Below, piece by piece: positions 33,173 to 38,307 of a stretch of DNA of 38,307 nucleotides; positions within the stretch are counted from its first letter, which is position 1, and each line of letters begins with the position of its first letter. The notes below the pieces were generated by a model, which worked only from the letters and a program-made list of their open reading frames with translations, did not search any database and was not told where the DNA came from. The stretch is from Candidatus Methylomicrobium oryzae (GTDB lineage Bacteria; Pseudomonadota; Gammaproteobacteria; Methylococcales; Methylomonadaceae), in contig NZ_JAERVK010000010.1 of NCBI RefSeq assembly GCF_016745425.1, positions 168,074 through 206,380 of the forward strand. The letters run 5' to 3'. Both the position numbers and the translations under genes were made by a program.

Positions 33173-34143
33173 ATGATGATCAGGATTTATACGCCGCGCT
33201 CAGGGAAGCCGGGGCGGGGGAATGGGCGGACTGCCTGCCTGCGCAAATCGCTGCCGGGCTGGATCCCGCCCGACACGGCACTTTGCCGCATTGGCTGGCA
33301 CTGCTGGGGCGTCTGCCCGTCTTGTCGCCCTCCGAGCGCTGCCTGACCGAAGATACCGTGCGGATCGGCTGCGTCGAAGATATCGCCGAAACGGATAGGG
33401 GGTTGCTGTTGGAAATACTGCGCGAACTGATCCCCTGGCGCAAAGGGCCTTACGAACTTTACGGCATCAAGATCGATACCGAGTGGCGGTCGGACTGGAA
33501 ATGGAATCGGCTCAAGGACCATATCACCCCACTCGCGCACCGGCTGGTGCTGGATGTCGGCTGCGGCAGCGGCTATCACTGCTGGCGGATGCTCGGGGCA
33601 GGCGCAAAAGCGGTCGTCGGAATCGATCCTCTGCTGCTGAATGTGATCCAGTTCCGGCTGGTCAAATCGCTCTACGGGCCTGCGCCGGTGCATGTGTTGC
33701 CTTTCGGGCTCGAAGCGTTGCCGGCGGGGCTAAAAGCCTTCGATACGGTATTTTCGATGGGTGTGCTGTATCATCGGCGGTCGCCGATCGATCATTTGCT
33801 CGAGCTGCGGGATTGTTTGAGGCCCGGAGGCGAGCTGGTGCTCGAAACGTTAATCATCGACGGCGGGTTGGGAGAGACGTTGATGCCGGAAGACCGTTAT
33901 GCGAACATGCGAAACGTCTGGTTCATTCCCAGCCTTGCGACGCTGGAGAGCTGGCTCAGGCGCTGCCGCTTCGGCAATATCCGCACGATCGACGTAACGC
34001 CTACCTGCGTTGAAGAACAGCGCAGCACCGAATGGATGCCGTTTCAGTCGCTGCCGGACTTTCTCGATCCGAACGCGCCTGGATTAACGATAGAAGGTTT
34101 GCCGGCCCCGAAACGTGCCATCATACTGGCGAATTGCCTGTAG
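33169..34143 (+). CDS. cmoB: tRNA U34 carboxymethyltransferase
   Basis: Transfers the carboxymethyl group of carboxy-SAM to 5-hydroxyuridine at tRNA position 34, giving cmo5U. The 324-residue protein has the methyltransferase motif LDVGCGSGYHCWRMLGAGA, PVHVLPFGLEALP, FDTVFSMGVLYHRRSPIDHL and the family segment TEWMPFQSLPDFLD near the C-terminus. Starts inside the cmoA stop (ATGA). Length matches E. coli CmoB (323). Its substrate is made by TrhO, coded at 23113-24117. Confidence 0.97.
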   Translation: MNDDQDLYAALREAGAGEWADCLPAQIAAGLDPARHGTLPHWLALLGRLPVLSPSERCLTEDTVRIGCVEDIAETDRGLLLEILRELIPWRKGPYELYGIKIDTEWRSDWKWNRLKDHITPLAHRLVLDVGCGSGYHCWRMLGAGAKAVVGIDPLLLNVIQFRLVKSLYGPAPVHVLPFGLEALPAGLKAFDTVFSMGVLYHRRSPIDHLLELRDCLRPGGELVLETLIIDGGLGETLMPEDRYANMRNVWFIPSLATLESWLRRCRFGNIRTIDVTPTCVEEQRSTEWMPFQSLPDFLDPNAPGLTIEGLPAPKRAIILANCL

Positions 34144-34392
34144 GAGTGACTGAATACTGTTGCGGATCGCTCTGGGGAGAGTAAAAAACAATTCGCATCG
34201 GTAAGTCAGCGGCGCGCCCCCTGTAACTCCTTTCATCGTTTGCTTGCCTTGCGAGACGCGCTTTCGAACCAGCGGCAACGACCTTAAGCGTCAGCCACCA
34301 TTTGACTCTATGCCGCAGTACGAATCGCTACGCCTTTTCCTTGCCAATTTCCGGAAAGTTACCGGGGAGTTTGTCGGGGTCGGCAAAAAAGG
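34144..34392. other. Spacer between cmoB and the hicB-like gene
   Basis: I see no gene, terminator or strong repeat in this 249-bp spacer. There is no HicA-like frame on the minus strand after the hicB-like gene. Confidence 0.5.
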
Positions 34393-34605
34393 TCAGGTGG
34401 CAATATCAATGGTTTCCGCCCTGCAATAGCTTCTGGGAATATCGAGCCCTACTTCCCTGAGTTTCTCGATATGGTAAGAGATGGCTTCTTTCAGAGCGTC
34501 TTTGGCGCTTTCTTCCGTGACGCCTTTTGCGATATATCCGGGTATATCCGGACTATAAGCCGAAAAGCCTTTATTGGTGGGTTCTATGATGGCTACATAT
34601 TTCAT
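34393..34605 (-). CDS. HicB-like protein (orphan antitoxin-type domain)
   Basis: A 70-residue protein with the HicB-type partial RNase H fold pattern: MKYVAIIEPTNKGFSAYSPDIPGY (in parts), then KGVTEESAKDALKEAISYHIEKLREVGLDIP. AGGAAG lies six bases before ATG 34605. HicB proteins usually pair with the toxin HicA and often add a DNA-binding tail; here there is neither a HicA gene on either side nor room for a DNA-binding domain. It may be a solitary member with another role, or a remnant of a toxin-antitoxin locus. Confidence 0.75.
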   Translation of the reverse strand: MKYVAIIEPTNKGFSAYSPDIPGYIAKGVTEESAKDALKEAISYHIEKLREVGLDIPRSYCRAETIDIAT

Positions 34606-35240
34606 CGAAAACTTCCTTAATTGCGTTGATTTTCGGGAGCATCAGTCAGTATTTTGCGCGGAAGCCGAAATCGGGTCCGTCCGATTTCGGCCGCGAAAAA
34701 AATAAGCTGGCGGTCGCGTTATTGGCAGCCTGTAGTCCTGTGTCCGCCCGCGATCTACCACCTTCCCAGGATACGCCGTGCGCCGAGGGTTTCCACCATG
34801 ACTTGGTCGCCCTGTCGAATAATCCCGTATCTGGCCCTGCATTTTGCTTGAGATCCCTCTCGGCCAGAATAATCGGTTTTGCGGCACCGGGGGTGATATA
34901 TCGCTTCCGTCGCGTTACGTTTTCTGAACTTCTTCCTTATTGGTATACGAGCTTGCTTGCTCGAAGTCATCAACGCAAAATTTCCCTCTAATTTTCGCCA
35001 GCGGGGTTAGTTTATTTGTCTGGCAGAACCTTGTAAACGACTCAAAAAGGGTAATAAAAGGGTACTCAATGGATAGCTTAAATATCTATCGTCCAGAGTG
35101 AGGTAACTGATTTGCAAAGAATAATTTCGGGATTTCTTGTCGAAAACGCGTATCTCCGCTGTGGATACGGGCTACGGTTGGCGCGATAGAAAAGGCGGGG
35201 AGTTTCCGCCTTTTCTTGACAGGTTTCGGGAAGAGGGGCG
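34606..35240. other. 635-bp stretch without a supported gene, upstream of the hicB-like gene and downstream of pepN
   Basis: Overlapping short frames on both strands (34626-34991 plus; 34642-34887 and 34755-34973 minus) have no recognisable family or ribosome binding site, so I did not call them. The composition is mixed and it could be a decayed gene. Only the terminator at 35189-35215 is clear. Confidence 0.5.
35189..35215. terminator. Bidirectional terminator after pepN
   Basis: GAAAAGGCGG and CCGCCTTTTC form a perfect 10-bp stem with a 7-nt loop, A-rich on one side and T-rich on the other, so it can work in both directions. It lies 25 bp after the pepN stop codon. Confidence 0.85.
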
Positions 35241-37892
35241 TTAGGCCAAACTCTTTGCCGCCACCTCATAAACGTCTTTCGAAATCGCCTCAGTCGAGAC
35301 GATCCGTTCCAGCTCTGCTTTCATCAGGTTCCGGCGGTTTTCGTCATAGCGCCGCCATGAAGTCAGGGCGCCGACCATCCTTGAGGCGACTTGCGGATTC
35401 AAGCTGTTCAACTCGATAATCCGGTCGGCCAGAAAACGGTAGCCTTGGCCATCGGCGGCATGGAAATGCAGCGGATTCGATTGCGAGAAGGCGCCGATCA
35501 GCGAGCGGACCCGGTTCGGATTCCTGATGTCGAAGGCCGGATGGCCGAGCAGGTCAAGCACTCTTTCGTAAGTGCCCGGCATCGGGCTCATCGCCTGGGC
35601 CGAGAACCATTTGTCGATGACCAGCGCCTCGTGCTGCCAGTGCCGGTAAAAGCCGTCCAGGCATTGCTGCCGGGCCGGATGCGGATAGTTTACGATTACG
35701 GTTAGCGCGGCGAGCTGGTCGGTCATGTTCTTGGCGGTGTTGAACTGCTGCAGCGACCAATGCTGAACCCAGTCCGCGTCGAGCCGCGCGAGATAGCTGA
35801 GGCAGGTATTCTTGATGCGGCGGCGGCCGATCGCGCCGGCATCGAAGCGGCCGGACTCGTCGCGGTGGTAGCGCAGATAGAGCGCTTCGAGCGGTTCGCG
35901 CAGCTGTTCCGCCAGCGCCCGGGCGACCGCTTCCCGAGCATGATGGATCGCCTCGACGTCGACCACGCGCATTTGCTCGGTCAGGTACAGCTCCGAAGGC
36001 AATGTCATCAGCAGCGAAAAATAGGACAAGTCGTCCCACGATTGTTCCAGCACTTTGCGGAAGGCGTCGATCAGCAGCGGATTGACGGCCAATTCCGCGC
36101 CGTTCTGATAATCGGCGATCAACCCCGACATCACCTGCACCGCTAACTGCTGGCCGGCATCCCAGCGGTTGAAGGTGTCCGGGTCGTGGCTCAGTAGGAA
36201 CGCCAGTTCCTCGGGCTGCCGGTTCAAAGCCAGTTTGACCGGCGCCGAAAAACCGCGCAGCAGCGAAACGACCGGTTCTTCGTCCAGCCCGGAAAACACG
36301 AAGGTCTGCTCGGCCTGGGTCAATTCAAGGACGACCTGCTCGGCCGCTGCCGCGTTTTCTTCCAGGCGGCAAAGCGCCGGGGAGCCGTTGCGGTTGATCA
36401 AGCCGGTTACGACCGGAATATGCAGCGGTTCCTTAGCGGTTTGCCCCGGTGTCGGCGGGCAATGCTGGGAAAGCGTCAGGGAAAGCGTCTTTTGCGCGGC
36501 ATCGAAATGTTGCGCGACGCTGATCACCGGCGTGCCCGCCTGCGCATACCAGCGGCGGAACCGGCTCAGGTCTACGCCGTTCGCGGCTTCCATCGCGCTG
36601 ACGAAATCGTCGCAGGTGACCGCCTGGCCGTCGTGGCGTTCGAAATAGAGGTCGCTGCCTTTCCGGAAGCCCTCGGCGCCGAGCAGCGTATGCAGCATGC
36701 GCACGACTTCGGCGCCTTTTTCGTAAACCGTCAGCGTGTAGAAATTGTTGATTTCGATATAGGCATCGGGCCGGATCGGGTGCGCCAGGGGGCCCGCATC
36801 TTCGGCGAACTGGCGGGTGCGCAGCATGTTTACGTCCTCGATCCGTTTGACCGCTCGGGATGTGCGGTCGCCGGTGAATTCCTGGTCGCGGAACACCGTA
36901 AAGCCTTCCTTCAGGCTGAGCTGGAACCAGTCGCGGCAGGTGATCCGGTTGCCGGTCCAGTTATGGAAATATTCATGCCCGATCACTCCTTCGATATTTT
37001 CGTAATCCGCATCGGTCGCGGTATCGGGCCGGGCCAGCACGAACTTGGTATTGAAAATGTTCAGCCCCTTGTTTTCCATTGCGCCCATATTGAAATGGCC
37101 GACCGCGACGATCATGTAGAGGTCCAGATCGTATTCGCGCCCGTAAACCTGCTCGTCCCAGGCCATCGCATTCTTCAGCGATTGCATCGCATGATCGCAT
37201 TTGTCCAGGTCGTGCTTCTCGACGAAGATTTGCAGCGCGATGTCGCGGCCGGACATCGTCGTGAAACGGCCCTCGACGCAATCGAGCCGGCCCGCGACCA
37301 GCGCGAACAGATAGCAGGGCTTCTTGAACGGGTCTTTCCAGGAAACCCAGTGCCGATTGTCCGGCAGGTCGCCGCTGCCGACCTTGTTGCCGTTCGACAG
37401 CAGCACCGGAAAGCGGTCCCTGTCGGCGACGATCGTGGTCGTGAACGCGGCCATCACATCGGGGCGGTCCAGGAAATAGGTAATCTTGCGGAACCCTTCG
37501 GCCTCGCACTGTGTGCACAGCATCCCGTTCGACAGATACAGGCCTTCGAGCGCGGTATTGGCTTTTGGGTTGATCAGGTTCTCGATCGTCAGCACGAAAC
37601 TGCGCTGCTGCGGCACTTCGTGAATGATCAACGAATCCGGCGTTTGCAGATAGTCCTGATCGCCCAGTTCGCGGTCCTCGTTCAACACCACCCGGACCAA
37701 TGCCAGATTTTCGCCGGCCAGCGTCAGCGAGGCATCGCTCGACCGGCTGGCCGGATTCCGGCACATTGTCAGCCTTGAGACGACGCGGGTATTTTCCTCG
37801 TCCAGCGTGAAGTTCAGATCGACGTTTTGGATCAGATATTCCGGTACGGTGTAGTCTTTCAGATAAACGGTTCTGGGATTGGAATCGCGCAT
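35241..37892 (-). CDS. pepN: Aminopeptidase N (M1 family)
   Basis: Cytoplasmic zinc aminopeptidase that degrades peptides from the N-terminus. The 883-residue protein has the exopeptidase motif GAMENKG at 270-276 and the zinc motif HEYFHNW with H306, E307, H310 and the third ligand E329 (in SLKEGFTVF), as in E. coli PepN (870 residues). The frame is open to 38159, but the first 89 codons there show no family character, so I use ATG 37892 (MRDSNPRTVYLKDY), which matches the usual PepN start. No strong ribosome binding site is seen. It stands alone and ends at the terminator 35189-35215. Confidence 0.96.
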   Translation of the reverse strand: MRDSNPRTVYLKDYTVPEYLIQNVDLNFTLDEENTRVVSRLTMCRNPASRSSDASLTLAGENLALVRVVLNEDRELGDQDYLQTPDSLIIHEVPQQRSFVLTIENLINPKANTALEGLYLSNGMLCTQCEAEGFRKITYFLDRPDVMAAFTTTIVADRDRFPVLLSNGNKVGSGDLPDNRHWVSWKDPFKKPCYLFALVAGRLDCVEGRFTTMSGRDIALQIFVEKHDLDKCDHAMQSLKNAMAWDEQVYGREYDLDLYMIVAVGHFNMGAMENKGLNIFNTKFVLARPDTATDADYENIEGVIGHEYFHNWTGNRITCRDWFQLSLKEGFTVFRDQEFTGDRTSRAVKRIEDVNMLRTRQFAEDAGPLAHPIRPDAYIEINNFYTLTVYEKGAEVVRMLHTLLGAEGFRKGSDLYFERHDGQAVTCDDFVSAMEAANGVDLSRFRRWYAQAGTPVISVAQHFDAAQKTLSLTLSQHCPPTPGQTAKEPLHIPVVTGLINRNGSPALCRLEENAAAAEQVVLELTQAEQTFVFSGLDEEPVVSLLRGFSAPVKLALNRQPEELAFLLSHDPDTFNRWDAGQQLAVQVMSGLIADYQNGAELAVNPLLIDAFRKVLEQSWDDLSYFSLLMTLPSELYLTEQMRVVDVEAIHHAREAVARALAEQLREPLEALYLRYHRDESGRFDAGAIGRRRIKNTCLSYLARLDADWVQHWSLQQFNTAKNMTDQLAALTVIVNYPHPARQQCLDGFYRHWQHEALVIDKWFSAQAMSPMPGTYERVLDLLGHPAFDIRNPNRVRSLIGAFSQSNPLHFHAADGQGYRFLADRIIELNSLNPQVASRMVGALTSWRRYDENRRNLMKAELERIVSTEAISKDVYEVAAKSLA

Positions 37893-38307
37893 GATCAAAC
37901 GTTTGGGAAATAGTGGTAAATGGAGTGAGTGTATCGGAATCGGCGGTAAACGCAACTTTTTGGGAGATCGAGCGGTGTTTCTTTCTTTTGTGCGTCGTGA
38001 TGCATTCATGAGCCTTCGTTCCAGGTCTTTGGCAAAACAATGCGGGCTCTGATATATTTCTGGGTCTAACGCGTTAGCTATCCATTTAGCTCGGTAAGTG
38101 GGCAATCTCTTTGTGCTCGGCGTTTTCGATGCTTTGATTTGGCAGTTGTTACGAATCATCGCAATTCAGTAGCATGATCGTTGCTCAAACCATTGAATAA
38201 TGGTGAGATTGTTGCACGATTTGCCTCAAACTTTTGTCTGTTCACTGGAACAGAGGGTGTAAGAATTTTTGTGTAAACGGCCATTAGGCAGGAAACTGCC
38301 ATTCCGA
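37893..38307. other. Region upstream of pepN to the window edge
   Basis: No gene is supported in this 415-bp stretch. The in-frame extension of pepN to 38159 is rejected. A CTGT-N8-ACAG dyad at 38237-38252 and a small GGCAG-GAAA-CTGCC hairpin (38287-38300) are the only structures I see. Confidence 0.5.
38237..38252. promoter_or_regulatory. LexA-box-like dyad near the window edge
   Basis: CTGTTCACTGGAACAG fits the CTGT-N8-ACAG SOS-box core and is a perfect 6-4-6 palindrome. No SOS gene is in view next to it; the gene to the right is outside the window. Confidence 0.25.

Noticed and set aside
34626-34991. 121-codon plus-strand frame between the hicB-like gene and pepN
   Set aside because: No domain, no ribosome binding site, and overlapping frames on the other strand are equally good or bad.
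37893-38159. Extension of pepN by 89 codons at the N-terminus
   Set aside because: The added residues are basic, low in family character, and PepN normally begins at the point chosen (37892).
1-38307. tRNA or rRNA genes, CRISPR arrays, insertion sequences, prophage
   Set aside because: I looked for cloverleaf-type repeats, regularly spaced repeats, transposase motifs and phage structural genes by eye and found none; a tool-based scan (tRNAscan-SE, CRISPR finder, ISfinder) was not possible.

Overview
The window looks like chromosome of a gammaproteobacterial (type I, Methylococcales-like) methanotroph. This is inference from gene content: squalene-hopene cyclase, HpnG, HpnH and HpnO of the hopanoid pathway, a one-enzyme squalene synthase, periplasmic copper-handling CopC/CopD, and gammaproteobacterial housekeeping genes (xseB-ispA-dxs, cmoAB, pepN, bfd-bfr, hslO, trhO). 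No particulate methane monooxygenase gene is present, so the assignment is not proven. I see no tRNA, rRNA, CRISPR array, insertion sequence or prophage.

Layout. 1-610: 3' end of an Ala/Pro/Glu-rich protein with a Cys/His tail. 701-10647 (minus): one tightly packed run, probably a single operon of about 10 kb, read squalene synthase, shc, hpnG, hpnO, copC, copD, dxs (copy 1), gloB. 11112-14167 (plus): hpnH, an hpnM/mlaC-type gene and mlaA (hopanoid tailoring and outer-membrane lipid traffic). 14224-14739 (minus): apt. 14813-17961 (minus): xseB-ispA-dxs (copy 2), the isoprenoid precursor operon. The two dxs genes are almost identical over about 1.78 kb of DNA but different at both ends, which points to gene conversion. 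18165-22375 (plus): creD, an M23 peptidase, creB and creC, preceded by an 11-bp tandem repeat shaped like a CreB tag.

22455-24963 (minus): thioredoxin-fold protein and trhO, then bfd-bfr behind a Fur-like box. 25065-25415: small exported protein of unknown function. 25968-27885 (minus): RegB/RegA-type redox two-component pair. 27886-28540: a 655-bp intergenic region with what I consider the most interesting content of the window: two tandem, near-identical small RNA genes with strong terminators, each preceded by the same 17-bp dyad and an extended -10 at identical spacing. A third copy of this promoter module lies next to regB. I infer that these are RegA-controlled small RNAs.

28541-38307: msrA and hslO (oxidative protein repair), a TraB/GumN protein, a cupin, a UvrY/GacA regulator, cmoA-cmoB (tRNA wobble modification), an orphan HicB-like gene, a 635-bp stretch without a supported gene, and pepN.

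How it fits together: Dxs and IspA supply C5 to C15 precursors, squalene synthase and Shc make diploptene/diplopterol, HpnH and HpnG add and process the adenosyl side chain, HpnO aminates it, and HpnM/MlaA may move lipids in the envelope. CreBCD, RegBA and UvrY sense envelope, redox and metabolic state. All functions are from sequence reading only; no database search was run.
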